Of a stretch of 64,000 nucleotides of DNA, positions 43,729 through 52,955 are shown one piece after another. Source of the DNA: Candidatus Obscuribacterales bacterium (lineage in GTDB: Bacteria; Cyanobacteriota; Vampirovibrionia; Obscuribacterales; Obscuribacteraceae); assembly GCA_020050685.1 (NCBI GenBank), contig JAGVKG010000026.1, positions 62,001 to 126,000 of the forward strand, read 5' to 3'. The notes below the pieces were generated by a model. It made no database searches and was not told the origin of the DNA. It saw only the letters and a program-made list of their open reading frames with translations. How positions within the stretch are numbered: position 1 is the first letter of the stretch; the number at the start of each line of letters is the position of its first letter. Both the position numbers and the translations under genes were made by a program.

Positions 43729-45513
43729 ATGACAAGCAAGAAGATCGATTATCAGTCATCAAGTGTTACTTCGGGAATTTCGCCCGAGGAAGAAGCGGCT
43801 GTCTTGGCTGCGGTTTATGCTTATTTAGATCAGGAAGAGCAATCGGTCGAAGATCCAAGTGTTGCAAAAGAAAGTTCTTGGGCGCGCTCTGCACACTTGG
43901 AAGTATCTGGCTCTTTCAGAGGAAAACTGACGCGCTCGTTACCTGCCAGCTTGCCAAAAAATTTGTGGCAGGCAATTACGCGGCCGTTTGTGCCGGTTTT
44001 AGTATTGTGTTCACTTTCACTTAGTTCTTCTGCGGTTTATGCACAACAGGTTTTTGCGCCGTTACCGGGCAATGATGAGGGGTCTCAGTTCAGACCTGTT
44101 TTGCAAGGAAATCATGAGAGGTCCTTCGTCGCTGGTGCACCTCAGGATGACATGGCAAGAAATGTGCCGAAGATGGTTCGAGTTGGGATTGCGCTTGGGC
44201 AAGAGGCAATTGAAATTGCAGCACCGGATGGGGCGCAAATTGTCGATCTTGCCACCAAACAAGTGGTAGCAGTTCTACCGAAGGAAAGTGCTTGGGTTTG
44301 TCGCACGCAAGCTGATGCGATTTGCTTGCAAAATAAATTCATGCCGGCAATTGCTCATAATGAGAATGAACAATCAAGCAACTACGAAAAAGTTTCTTAC
44401 ACACCGAATTTAACCGTGATCACAGAAGGCGCTGCAACATTGCCAGAACAGATGATGTTGCCTGGCGTTCAAGCAAATTATGCCATCTCCGCACCAAATG
44501 ATCTGACCGATGGACTGCTGGCAATTAACGGCAAGTTTTATCGCGGCTCTATTGAACTTAGTTGTCGTGAGCTTAACAGCCGTCCGGGTGCCACCACAAA
44601 AACACAATCGCAAATTACTCAGACTGGTCAACAAACCACAAATCAAGTTACACCTGATACCACTTTGTCGGCCGACAAAACCATTTCAGCTGACAGTGCA
44701 AAGCTCTATGCGATCAACGTCGTTGATTTAGAAGACTATCTTCTTTCCGTCGTTCCTTCGGAAATGCCCAGTCAGTGGCCGCAGGAAGCGCTGAAAGCCC
44801 AAGCGATTGCAGCACGTTCTTATGCCCTGGCAAATTTAGGCAAGCACCTGGCTGATGGTTATGATGTCAAAGCCAATACAGAAGATCAGGTATACAGCGG
44901 TGTACAATCAGAATCAGACAATTCCAATCTTGCTTGTGCCCAAACAGCAGGCATCATTCTCAAACATCAGGGACAAGTTATTCCTGCATTTTTCCATTCA
45001 GGATCAGGCGGCTGGACTGAGGTTTCCGAAAATGTTTGGGGAAATACACTGCCTTTTCTTAAGTCGGTTCCCGATTATGATGATGCCTCGCCGATGGCTT
45101 CCTGGACACGAACCTTTGAGCAAGAAAAGTTGATGCAACTTTTGCAGGCAGCACGACTGCCAGCAAACAAAGATCCAAATAAAGATGCCGTTAAAGATGT
45201 TTCTCAAATCGGGCAACTTCTTGACGTCACGGTAATCGCGCGTACTCCCACCAATCGTGTAACGCAAGTAAATTTGATTGGCAAGAAGCGAGAAGCGGCA
45301 ATCAGTGCAGAAGAACTTCGAAAAGTTCTCAAGTTGCCGAGCACCAATTTTAATTTGTCGTTTCAAGACGGCGTTTTTACATTTTCCGGACGTGGTTTCG
45401 GGCACGGGCTGGGGCTTTCCCAGTGGGGCGCCAAAGCTCTTGCCGATAATGGTTACAATGCCGCCCAAATTCTCAAGTACTACTATAAAGATGTTGCCTT
45501 AGAGTATCGATAA
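43729..45513 (+). CDS. SpoIID/LytB-domain protein
   Basis: A 594-residue protein. Residues 1-85 are probably cytoplasmic (ISPEEEAAVLAAVYAYLDQE), a membrane or signal segment follows (VPVLVLCSLSLSSSAVYAQ, about 90-108), and the SpoIID/LytB domain occupies about 325-590 (DLEDYLLSVVPSEMPSQWPQ, EALKAQAIAARSYAL, VIPAFFHSGSGGWTE, FGHGLGLSQWGAKALADNGY). SpoIID cleaves denuded peptidoglycan glycans in sporulating bacteria; here it is likely an amidase enhancer-like or lytic wall protein. Codons 129-142 correspond to an interspersed repeat found elsewhere between genes. Confidence 0.88.
   Translation: MTSKKIDYQSSSVTSGISPEEEAAVLAAVYAYLDQEEQSVEDPSVAKESSWARSAHLEVSGSFRGKLTRSLPASLPKNLWQAITRPFVPVLVLCSLSLSSSAVYAQQVFAPLPGNDEGSQFRPVLQGNHERSFVAGAPQDDMARNVPKMVRVGIALGQEAIEIAAPDGAQIVDLATKQVVAVLPKESAWVCRTQADAICLQNKFMPAIAHNENEQSSNYEKVSYTPNLTVITEGAATLPEQMMLPGVQANYAISAPNDLTDGLLAINGKFYRGSIELSCRELNSRPGATTKTQSQITQTGQQTTNQVTPDTTLSADKTISADSAKLYAINVVDLEDYLLSVVPSEMPSQWPQEALKAQAIAARSYALANLGKHLADGYDVKANTEDQVYSGVQSESDNSNLACAQTAGIILKHQGQVIPAFFHSGSGGWTEVSENVWGNTLPFLKSVPDYDDASPMASWTRTFEQEKLMQLLQAARLPANKDPNKDAVKDVSQIGQLLDVTVIARTPTNRVTQVNLIGKKREAAISAEELRKVLKLPSTNFNLSFQDGVFTFSGRGFGHGLGLSQWGAKALADNGYNAAQILKYYYKDVALEYR
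44114..44152 (+). repeat. Interspersed repeat in frame within the SpoIID-like gene
   Basis: ATGAGAGGTCCTTCGTCGC at 44114-44132 is identical to 8420-8438, and GGATGACA follows at 44145-44152, as it does at 8468-8475. Within this gene it is read without disrupting the frame, encoding HERSFVAGAPQDDM just after the membrane segment. Confidence 0.65.
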
Positions 45514-45554
45514 TACTTGCCAACAAGACGGGAAAGTATAGTCAGAGGTAATAG

Positions 45555-45577
45555 TTACAGGTGCGAAATACCTGTAA
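45555..45577 (+). terminator. Hairpin between the SpoIID-like and rseP genes
   Basis: TTACAGGT (45555-45562) pairs with ACCTGTAA (45570-45577) around a GCGAAAT loop, about 45 bases after the SpoIID-like stop. No T tract follows, so it may be a weak terminator or an attenuator in the rseP leader. Confidence 0.4.
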
Positions 45578-45624
45578 AATGTCTCTAGTTCTATATTTTC
45601 CATTGGGAAACAAGAGAGGAAACC

Positions 45625-46830
45625 GTGCTAATTTCCATCGCTAGCCAAGTCTTCGCCATCTTTGTGATGTTGGGAATCTTGACTGCAATCATCATTGTCC
45701 ACGAATGCGGCCACTTTTCCGTGGCACGATTTTTTGGTTTTCAAACACCCGTGTTTGGTTTCGGTTTACCTTTTGGTCCATCATGGACAATTGGCACGCG
45801 CTGGGGAACAGAATTCCGCGTGCACGCATGTTTGCTTGGCGGATACGTTGCCATTCCTGAATTAGGTGATGAGTCCAATCAGGAAGAAGCTTTTGGTGTA
45901 CCTCTCAAACCATTCCGCAAATTTCCCATTTGGCAAAGAGCATTAGTGGCATTTGCCGGTGTTGGCTTCAATATCATTTTTGCTTACATAGTAATGTTCG
46001 GTATGTATGCCAGCTTGGGCGAACCAACGCAACCCACAGTTATTTATTCTCTGATCAAATCAAATCCAATTGCCACCGACGCTGGTATCAAAATCAATGA
46101 CCAGTTGGTGGCAATCAACGAGCACAAAGTTAAAAGCCCGGATGAAGCAGTGCATCTTTTAGTTGCGCACAAACTTGAGCCGGTGAAGATTGAAATTTTG
46201 CGTAACGGCCAACCAATTACTTTCAATGTCACGACCAACAAAGATGGTCGGGTCGGCATGGGTCTGGTATCAAAAGGACCTGTGAGCTATCAAAAGATGG
46301 AAGGCAACATTTTTGAAATTGCCTGGGCAGCTTTGGTCCGACTTTGGACCTTGACCTACAGTATGGTTGAAGCTCTCGGACAAATGGTCAGTGGGATTTT
46401 TAGTGGCGGCGGCGGTGGTGCCGCAGACCCAGGACACAAATTTGGCCTGCAGGACTTGCACGGCGTGCTGGCAGTGATAAAAATTGGCGCTGACATTGCT
46501 CAGCAGGACTGGAGCCAGCTCTTTATTTTCACAATCATGATTTCCATGGACCTGGCAATTATCAATTTGTTGCCCTGGCCAGCGCTTGACGGCGGACACT
46601 TAGCCTTTATGGCTGTAGAAGCAGTGCGCGGCAGACCAATGGGCGAGAAGTCCCAGGGCGAGCTTGTCAAATGGGGCTTCATAAGTTTAATCGTTCTCAT
46701 GGCCGTTGTCATGGTGAATGATATAACTGCATTGGTGACCGGCAAATTGGACATGAAGAAGAAGAAGGAAGAACGCCAGGAAAGACCAGCACCGGATGAG
46801 ACTCCCGCACCAACAACGCCAGGTAATTAG
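45625..46830 (+). CDS. rseP: RseP-like site-2 (M50) membrane protease
   Basis: A 401-residue intramembrane metalloprotease. The zinc motif HExxH is H26-E27-C-G-H30 (IIVHECGHFSVARFFGF); the third ligand is in NLLPWPALDGGHLAF. A PDZ domain is present (SLIKSNPIATDAGIKINDQL, residues about 145-220), plus helices FNIIFAYIVMFGMYAS and WGFISLIVLMAVVMV. A charged, proline-rich tail (KKKKEERQERPAPDE) ends the protein. It cleaves membrane substrates such as anti-sigma factors or signal peptides. GTG 45625 has GAGGAAACC upstream. Confidence 0.93.
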   Translation: MLISIASQVFAIFVMLGILTAIIIVHECGHFSVARFFGFQTPVFGFGLPFGPSWTIGTRWGTEFRVHACLLGGYVAIPELGDESNQEEAFGVPLKPFRKFPIWQRALVAFAGVGFNIIFAYIVMFGMYASLGEPTQPTVIYSLIKSNPIATDAGIKINDQLVAINEHKVKSPDEAVHLLVAHKLEPVKIEILRNGQPITFNVTTNKDGRVGMGLVSKGPVSYQKMEGNIFEIAWAALVRLWTLTYSMVEALGQMVSGIFSGGGGGAADPGHKFGLQDLHGVLAVIKIGADIAQQDWSQLFIFTIMISMDLAIINLLPWPALDGGHLAFMAVEAVRGRPMGEKSQGELVKWGFISLIVLMAVVMVNDITALVTGKLDMKKKKEERQERPAPDETPAPTTPGN

Positions 46831-46841
46831 GAAGACGAATT

Positions 46842-47084
46842 ATGCCGCAATACGACTATCGCTGTAAAAGTTGCGATGGATACTTTAGTATCGAACGCTC
46901 AATGAATGATTCTGCCGAGCCCGCTTGCACAAGCTGTGGAAGCACTGACGCTACGCGCATTTGGAATATTCAATTTGCCACAACTGAAACACGCAAGGGC
47001 GGCGCCAAGCCTCAAGCCCAAGCCGCCCCCCAAGGTCACATGCACCGTGGCGGATGCTGCGGCGGCGGTGCATGCGGCACGTAG
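46842..47084 (+). CDS. FmdB-type zinc-ribbon protein
   Basis: An 80-residue protein beginning PQYDYRCKSCDGYFSIERSM, with CxxC knuckles CKSC and CTSC, as in the FmdB putative regulatory family. The C-terminus is low-complexity with further Cys/His (HMHRGGCCGGGACGT), perhaps a second metal site. It lies 11 bases after rseP in the same direction and is probably co-transcribed. A hairpin follows. Confidence 0.88.
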   Translation: MPQYDYRCKSCDGYFSIERSMNDSAEPACTSCGSTDATRIWNIQFATTETRKGGAKPQAQAAPQGHMHRGGCCGGGACGT

Positions 47085-47150
47085 ACTAACACTCTTTACA
47101 GCCGTCCGAGTTACAACCTGACCGGTCGCAACCCGACTGACAAAGATTCA

Positions 47151-47184
47151 CGGCAAGGACAATCGCCATTGTTTGTCCTTGCCG
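47151..47184 (+). terminator. Terminator hairpin after fmdB-like gene
   Basis: CGGCAAGGACAA (47151-47162) and TTGTCCTTGCCG (47173-47184) form a perfect 12-bp stem with a 10-base loop, followed by TTTAGG. It probably ends the rseP-fmdB transcript. A separate perfect 16-base palindrome, ATAACCTATAGGTTAT, lies at 47230-47245. Confidence 0.7.
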
Positions 47185-47323
47185 TTTAGGGTATCTCGAA
47201 AAACCGTGATAACGTATACGCCGTCAAATATAACCTATAGGTTATCAGCGGAAATTAAAGGGCCCCTTCCAGCGTCAATCAAAGCCGAATCCTTTGCAAC
47301 CAAGTGATTGGTCGACAAGAAGT

Positions 47324-48142
47324 TTAATCCTTGGGATTGGATTGATCTAAATCAGGGTTGGCAATAATCGGGTTATTAACATCCGGGTTGGTAATAATCG
47401 GGCTAGCGACATCAGGGTTGGTAATAACTGGACTAGCAACATCGGGATTTGTAATAACGGGACTAACAATAGTCTGGCTATGAACAGGCGGCTCGGCTAA
47501 TTGTCGGCGGATCTTAATTTCGCGGCTTTGCAAATATTCGCCAAGGGTTTGCATGCCTGGAGTTGGTGGACCAACTATTGTCTTGTCCGATTGATCGGTT
47601 ACTACTTTGACTTTGCCGAACTTGTCGATATAAACGTGAATTTGTTCAGCACCGCAAGTAAATCGCAAATTCTTGCCGTCCATGTAGCTGATACCATCAA
47701 AGGTAACTTCCGGAAGCCAATCATGCGATTTGACTTTCTCATTGATCTCCGCTTGATCGATTGCGTTCGTTTTTTCACGAGTCTTTGAATCGTGTGCTTT
47801 GTTCAAAGTGTTGATCAGTCCTAAGTCATCTATGACAGCTTTCCAATCATTAGTTTCCAACGACTGTAGAACATCTGTTACAGTCTTGTTTTTCAATTCG
47901 GCATGAAACGGATCGTAAAGGTCATTCAACTTCCGCTTTGCCGATAAATAAAGCACTAAATCGTAGCGATGTTGAGCAATAAATTTACCGGGGTCATTTT
48001 TGTACTCTTGCTTGATCTGCAAAAGTTCATTGCATTCCTTGCGCAACTTATTCGGCAGACTTTCATCGTCTGCCAATTTCTCAATCAAAGGAGAATACTG
48101 ATCAAGAAACTGGGTGAGCTTTTCTATTTTGCTTGAATCCAT
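47324..48142 (-). CDS. Hypothetical protein with C-terminal decapeptide repeats
   Basis: A 272-residue protein of unknown family with no signal peptide. The N-terminal 120 residues are predicted helical (KIEKLTQFLDQYSPLIEKLA), followed by a globular block (YMDGKNLRFTCGAEQIHVYI). The C-terminus has four tandem 10-residue units of the form SPVITNPDVA. It begins 4 bases after the stop of the preceding TPR gene on the reverse strand, so the two form an operon and may work together. Confidence 0.65.
   Translation of the reverse strand: MDSSKIEKLTQFLDQYSPLIEKLADDESLPNKLRKECNELLQIKQEYKNDPGKFIAQHRYDLVLYLSAKRKLNDLYDPFHAELKNKTVTDVLQSLETNDWKAVIDDLGLINTLNKAHDSKTREKTNAIDQAEINEKVKSHDWLPEVTFDGISYMDGKNLRFTCGAEQIHVYIDKFGKVKVVTDQSDKTIVGPPTPGMQTLGEYLQSREIKIRRQLAEPPVHSQTIVSPVITNPDVASPVITNPDVASPIITNPDVNNPIIANPDLDQSNPKD
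47345..47464 (-). repeat. Four 30-base tandem repeats (decapeptide units)
   Basis: Units at 47435-47464, 47405-47434, 47375-47404 and 47345-47374 encode SPVITNPDVA, SPVITNPDVA, SPIITNPDVN and NPIIANPDLD. Unit number could vary between strains by slippage. Confidence 0.8.
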
Positions 48143-48145
48143 GCT

Positions 48146-49621
48146 TCAATAGCCACGCTTGCGCAACTGATCTTGTTTAGCTTGATCGTGCGCTTGCATT
48201 TGTTGCAAGGCAACTATATGACGAGGGTCATAAGGATAACGTCCGGCAATTTCGTGAAATTTTTTGTAGACGCTGCCAGCATCGGCAGGCAAGTTCAATT
48301 TTTCAAGCACGTAAGCCACATTGTAATAAGCACCATCGTATTGGGGATTAAGAGCGACTGCTTCCTGATATTTAGCCAGCGCTGCATTTAAATCTCCCAT
48401 GGTCTCCAAAGCAGCACCAAGATTTTGAGTTGCTTCAAAACTATTGGGATTGAGTTGAATGGCACGCTCAAACGATAATTTGGCGGAATCCAAATCGCCA
48501 TCTTCCATTTGATTAATGCCTCTGGCAACAATCGCATCGACTTCCGCCGGATCATATGTCATCGGCGGCTTTTTGCGCGCCTTTGCTTCTCTGCGTAACT
48601 GTGTTTCAAGATCGTTTATATGTTTGAGAATATCTTGATTGACTTTCACGAGTGATGCCAATTCCTTGTAGGCTTCCACGGCTTGAATTCTTTGATTTTT
48701 AAATTCAAGCGAAACGGCGGTCTTGCGTTTCAGTTCTACAGGATCGACAGGTGGATAGCCTTTTGTCTTCGTGTACTCGGGGCTAATTGCTTCGGTTTGT
48801 TTTATTTCCGAAATGCAGCGATCCAGATCACCACGATAATAGCGAAGCTTAGCTAATTCCCAGTGGGCAATTGCCATATTAGAATCGCAAGCTAAGGCTT
48901 GACGAAATTCCTTTTCTGCTTCATCCAATCTGGCATCTGCAGCATATATCGTACCAATGTAATAGTGAATTTTAGGATTGGTTGGCACTAATTTTTCAGC
49001 AATCAAAAGTTTTTCCAAAGCAACTTCAATATTGGCATCAGCACGTTTATAAATTGCCAATCCCAAATCGCGCTGCGCATCCGGATAATTTGGATTTAGC
49101 CTGGTGGCAGTTTCGTAATTTTCAATTGCTCCATCCAAATCGCCAAGTTGCTCTAAGAGTTCACCAAGGTGATAGTAAGCATCCGGGTATTTGGGATCAA
49201 TTTGTATACACTGCTTGAACAAATTCATCGCTTCTCTGGTCTGTCCAAGTTTCTTTAGCACCAGCGCATAGTTATTTCGACATTGAACAAAATTGTAATC
49301 AATGTTGAGTGCCGTACGAAATTCAGGAATAGATGCTTGGTCATCCCCAGATTGCGAGAGCACCAAGGCCAAATAGTGGTGAACTAATTTGTTTTTTGGA
49401 TCTTTATCCAGCGATTTTTTATAAGCAGCAATTGCTGCCGGGAAATCGCCTGCCTCGTGCAGCCTCATACCCTCATTAAAATACGCCTTTGCCTGATTAG
49501 CACGCTGAATATCAAATGGGTTTGGCGCTATCCAAGGCGAATCCTGGGCTGAAACCATCTGGCAGGTAGCAAAAGACAATGTACATAATAGGCTGAAAGC
49601 AACAGAGCTCATGAAACGCAT
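48146..49621 (-). CDS. Exported TPR protein
   Basis: A 491-residue protein with a signal peptide (VAFSLLCTLSFATCQMVSAQ) and about ten TPR units, e.g. AYFNEGMRLHEAGDFPAAIA, YPDAYYHLGELLEQLGDLDG, FEATQNLGAALETMGDLNAA. The array is interrupted near residues 290-360 by a charged segment (ETQLRREAKARKKPPMTYDP). Likely a scaffold in the envelope. It is followed 3-4 bases later by the repeat-tailed protein gene. Confidence 0.85.
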   Translation of the reverse strand: MRFMSSVAFSLLCTLSFATCQMVSAQDSPWIAPNPFDIQRANQAKAYFNEGMRLHEAGDFPAAIAAYKKSLDKDPKNKLVHHYLALVLSQSGDDQASIPEFRTALNIDYNFVQCRNNYALVLKKLGQTREAMNLFKQCIQIDPKYPDAYYHLGELLEQLGDLDGAIENYETATRLNPNYPDAQRDLGLAIYKRADANIEVALEKLLIAEKLVPTNPKIHYYIGTIYAADARLDEAEKEFRQALACDSNMAIAHWELAKLRYYRGDLDRCISEIKQTEAISPEYTKTKGYPPVDPVELKRKTAVSLEFKNQRIQAVEAYKELASLVKVNQDILKHINDLETQLRREAKARKKPPMTYDPAEVDAIVARGINQMEDGDLDSAKLSFERAIQLNPNSFEATQNLGAALETMGDLNAALAKYQEAVALNPQYDGAYYNVAYVLEKLNLPADAGSVYKKFHEIAGRYPYDPRHIVALQQMQAHDQAKQDQLRKRGY

Positions 49622-49838
49622 GGTACTTATGATTCTCCAGGCAATTAATCGAATTGGACTAGTGGAATTAGCTAACTACTATTTTTCAACCACATTAGTT
49701 CCCATAATAACCTCTTTGCTAGATTCTCCGCAGGTTAAAAACGACCGGCATAAATTGCCGGCGTTAATGCGCCAAAGATCCGTAGAGACGACTGAGCCCG
49801 GGGTAAGCATAATCCGTTGAGGGCTGGGTGATCCTCCG

Positions 49839-52559
49839 CTACGAGGCTCGCTTGTCACTTGATGGCTTCTGCTTGGACTGGCGAAGCATTTCTTGACGCA
49901 TTTCTTCTTCCTGGACAATTCGGCCCAAGTAATTCGATGCCGCCAAGGCTGAAAGCGGTGACACATAATTTTGAGAAGCCCGGATTAACTTACCCGGTGC
50001 GTGCCAAGCTTTGGTGCCTACATAGGTCAGTGCGGCTTCCGGAGAGACTGCCGCAAGTTTTGCCAGCCGACCGGTGTTCTCAACCAATGCATTTGGTATA
50101 TTGTTGAACACTGTCAGCGGTTCATATTTACCGGTATCCGTACGATATTGGGAACGTAAGTCCCGCGAAATCAAGTCTATGTATTGCAAAGCATTGTGAG
50201 CATCTTGACCGCGCTCAGTCGCTCTTGCCCATGCAGTCATGCCAGCATCAAACACATCGTTAACTCCGTACTTGGACTTATCGAATGATGGCACAGTGTG
50301 CAAACCCTTATCCATGGCATCACACATCTTGTCGGCCAGTCCATTTATACGGTTGTATTCCTCAATACTATTAGGATCTACTTGCTTCCATTGTTTTCCT
50401 TCTAAAGCATCAAGTGGAGTTTCGTACTGAAGTTTAATCAGCGATTCATGGATGGCATCCCAATCCTTACGCAGAACTGAGAAGCTCTTGCCGTTTAGGT
50501 CTGTGCTATGCCAAGTGTATTTATCACCAGGCAGACCAGCTTCATTTCCATACTTCCGAAATGCTTTTGACATAGCCAACACCAGTGGGTCTGGCGTAAT
50601 CCCAAGTTTCTCGGCATCGGCTTTTGTGTGAAAGTTGTAAGCCTGATATTCCAATTGAGCAGCACCGCGCATCAAGCGGCTAATGTCCAGATCGTGCACT
50701 TCAATTCCAATAGTGTCTCCAGTTTCTTTGTCGATCATGGAGTTTCCATAAACGGAACGATTTTCCAACTTTCCATTTGTGCGCACAGATTGAAGCAACG
50801 TGCCCAGTGGTGCCAATCCATGACCGCCGGCAAAAATGTCAGCGGTATTCTCGTTGGCTTGAGCCATGAGTATCTCGTAGAAGAGCTCGCTTTTCATCAT
50901 TGTTCGGGTACCAGGAATGCCACCAAGCAGAAGAGTCGGAATTTGAACCTCTTCGTCGACTATTCCTGCTTTTTTGAAGCCAGTCTTAACCATGTCTCGC
51001 ACGAGCGTTTCGCGTTGTTCCTTCGGCAATTCCATGAGCAGCACATAGATGTTGTGTCCCGTTTCGTGTTTGTTGATACTGGTCCAGACAGAGCTTAACT
51101 GATTTTCGGCAATATCTTGCACTATGACAGAGCGGTCCGTAACCCCAGGAATGCGAGGAATTGTAAAATTACTTCCTCCTTTGCTATCTCCCACTACATT
51201 GATTGGTGCTAAAGCCGGACCAAGTACTTTATGCGATACACCAGCTTTGGAAAGTGCCTTCACAAAAGAATTGTATTCTGCCTGCGAGAAATTGTTCAAA
51301 TCCAAAGTAAGCGGTTCTTTCATTTGCACCAAGTGACTGGCCATTGTATGAAAGTACAACAAATCATATGCTTGGCGAAGATCAGCCGGTGAGCGAATTT
51401 CCTTAACAAGATCTACCAACTGTTTCGTGCTGGCACTATATTCAGGCGGCAACATGGAACCAGCCGCGCGTGACTCATCAGTCACGCTGGATAATGTAGA
51501 GATCATGCTATGTCTTCTATCCGCAATTAAAGCGTCTCTAGGCGCCCATCTCTCTTGCAGATCGCGTGCAACTCGTGCCAGTTTTGATAAGTTGTGGGCA
51601 GAGAATTCTGAGCCAATTTGTTCTTCCAGTGAATTGTGCTGTTTTGGTGCTGTCGGCGATTTACCAGCAGCAAGCTCAACTCTATTGTCGAGAACATTGT
51701 TGTAAGACAATGAAATTGTCGACGCCAATGGTATTTCCTTGCTTCTTAACTTCGCATCGGCAGCCAACTTTCCTTCGAGTGTGTCGATAAATTCACTATA
51801 TGACTTACCGTCCTTGCCAAATCTATGAAAGTTCTCTTTAGAAATTGTATCGTTGACATGGTTCATGTACTCACTGACACGTTCAAGTTTTTGTTCGTGC
51901 GTGAGATTCTCGGCCGGTTCCGGTTTAGCAAAAATAGCTTTTGTACCACCAACAATTTTATCTACGCCCCAATTAGCAAAACCGCCAGCGGCAAGACCAA
52001 TAGTTGAATCAACGACAAATTCGGATTGCGCATGTCCCATTCTTTTGGCTACATGATCAATTGTCTTTAAGTCGCGTGCAGTCGTTGCAGAGGACAATGC
52101 ATCCCAAGTTGGCTTGAGTGCGTCTTTGACAAAAGTAGCAGCCAATATGCCACCAACTGCCATTTTCACCGCCGCTGGTGCGGGCGCCAAACATCTCAAA
52201 CCAACAGTAAATGCACCGGCACATACTGCTTTCTGCCCAGTTTCCGGCAGCTTGGTTGTGACAGCTTCCGTAAAATCTTTGGAAAGATTGCTCACTGCAT
52301 ATCGCGTTCCCAAACCTAAAACAGTTCCGTAACGCGCAGCCAAATTGTTTTCAACTGCTCTCTCTAAGGCTTTGTCGCTCTTGCGTGCAAATGCCCGATT
52401 CTCTTCAATAATTTTTGCTGCAACTTTTGATTCGAAACTTTGCTCGGCTGGAAACATCAGCCATTTATCCGTCTCTTTCAATTGATTTTTGTTGTCACTA
52501 CTTCCAAAAACCCCAACGTTGCTTTTACTCGAACCTATCTCTTCAGTGCCTTCGCTCAT
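49839..52559 (-). CDS. 906-residue protein with HExxH metalloprotease motif
   Basis: A large protein without a recognised family. The N-terminal 100 residues are charged; residues about 105-190 contain glycine/alanine-rich hydrophobic helices (FTVGLRCLAPAPAAVKMAVG, STIGLAAGGFANWGVDKIVG), perhaps membrane-inserting. A zinc-protease motif is H498-E499-T-G-H502 (NKHETGHNIYVLL), and a plausible third ligand with the ExxxD pattern is E570/D574 (NENTADIFAGGHG), as in gluzincins. The rest is largely helical. ATG 52559 receives its ribosome site (GGAG, spacing 9) from repeat copy C. Protease activity is inference. Confidence 0.7.
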   Translation of the reverse strand: MSEGTEEIGSSKSNVGVFGSSDNKNQLKETDKWLMFPAEQSFESKVAAKIIEENRAFARKSDKALERAVENNLAARYGTVLGLGTRYAVSNLSKDFTEAVTTKLPETGQKAVCAGAFTVGLRCLAPAPAAVKMAVGGILAATFVKDALKPTWDALSSATTARDLKTIDHVAKRMGHAQSEFVVDSTIGLAAGGFANWGVDKIVGGTKAIFAKPEPAENLTHEQKLERVSEYMNHVNDTISKENFHRFGKDGKSYSEFIDTLEGKLAADAKLRSKEIPLASTISLSYNNVLDNRVELAAGKSPTAPKQHNSLEEQIGSEFSAHNLSKLARVARDLQERWAPRDALIADRRHSMISTLSSVTDESRAAGSMLPPEYSASTKQLVDLVKEIRSPADLRQAYDLLYFHTMASHLVQMKEPLTLDLNNFSQAEYNSFVKALSKAGVSHKVLGPALAPINVVGDSKGGSNFTIPRIPGVTDRSVIVQDIAENQLSSVWTSINKHETGHNIYVLLMELPKEQRETLVRDMVKTGFKKAGIVDEEVQIPTLLLGGIPGTRTMMKSELFYEILMAQANENTADIFAGGHGLAPLGTLLQSVRTNGKLENRSVYGNSMIDKETGDTIGIEVHDLDISRLMRGAAQLEYQAYNFHTKADAEKLGITPDPLVLAMSKAFRKYGNEAGLPGDKYTWHSTDLNGKSFSVLRKDWDAIHESLIKLQYETPLDALEGKQWKQVDPNSIEEYNRINGLADKMCDAMDKGLHTVPSFDKSKYGVNDVFDAGMTAWARATERGQDAHNALQYIDLISRDLRSQYRTDTGKYEPLTVFNNIPNALVENTGRLAKLAAVSPEAALTYVGTKAWHAPGKLIRASQNYVSPLSALAASNYLGRIVQEEEMRQEMLRQSKQKPSSDKRAS

Positions 52560-52955
52560 ATTTATACGCTCCGTCGCCTTTCGGCTCCTCCGCTACTCTA
52601 AACGCTCTGCTGCGGACAGCTCCTCGCTGTCCTTCGCTCGCTGTGTACCATTTCTATCTGTATTCTCCATCGCCTTCCGGCTTTTTAAGCGTTACCTCAG
52701 CCATCGCCTTGTCGCTTTCTTTCTCTTGTTTTCTATGTAAAGAAGATTAAGACTGTTAATGTTCTTTGTCGATTAAAACGGAGGCGCTCACAGTGGTGGA
52801 ATCACGACTGAAATCTGAAGATCTAATCTAGCTCGTCAAGCACGTAGAATGTAGTTACAACAGATTCCAACATTTAGGCGTCAAAAGGCACAGGTCGTCA
52901 GGCGGTTGGCTGGCAAGACCTAATTCCTAAAGATTCAGATGGAGCGTGCAAAAAA
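52560..52955. other. Gene-free region with repeat copy C
   Basis: The left part is the reverse-oriented structured repeat (52561-52645). At 52660-52700 a second, degenerate partial copy may follow (reverse strand GCCGGAAGGCGATGGAG, compare GCCGAAAGGCGACGGAG). The remainder, 52740-52955, carries no gene; a regulatory region for the forward ADP-ribosylglycohydrolase-like gene is expected there but no clear promoter boxes were found. Confidence 0.6.
52561..52645 (-). repeat. Structured interspersed repeat, copy C
   Basis: On the reverse strand: AGCGAGCGAA, then core hairpin GGACAGC-GAGGA-GCTGTCC (52632-52614), CGCAGCAGAGCGT, GCGGAGGAGCCGA, AGGCGACGGAGC and GTATAAA. GGAG (52572-52569) is 9 bases from the ATG at 52559, an ideal ribosome site. 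The loop GAGGA equals that of copy A while the stem bases differ and remain paired. Confidence 0.8.

Noticed and set aside
47345-47464. CRISPR-like regular repeats
   Set aside because: Units are contiguous 30-base coding repeats with no unique spacers; no CRISPR array or cas gene was seen in the window.
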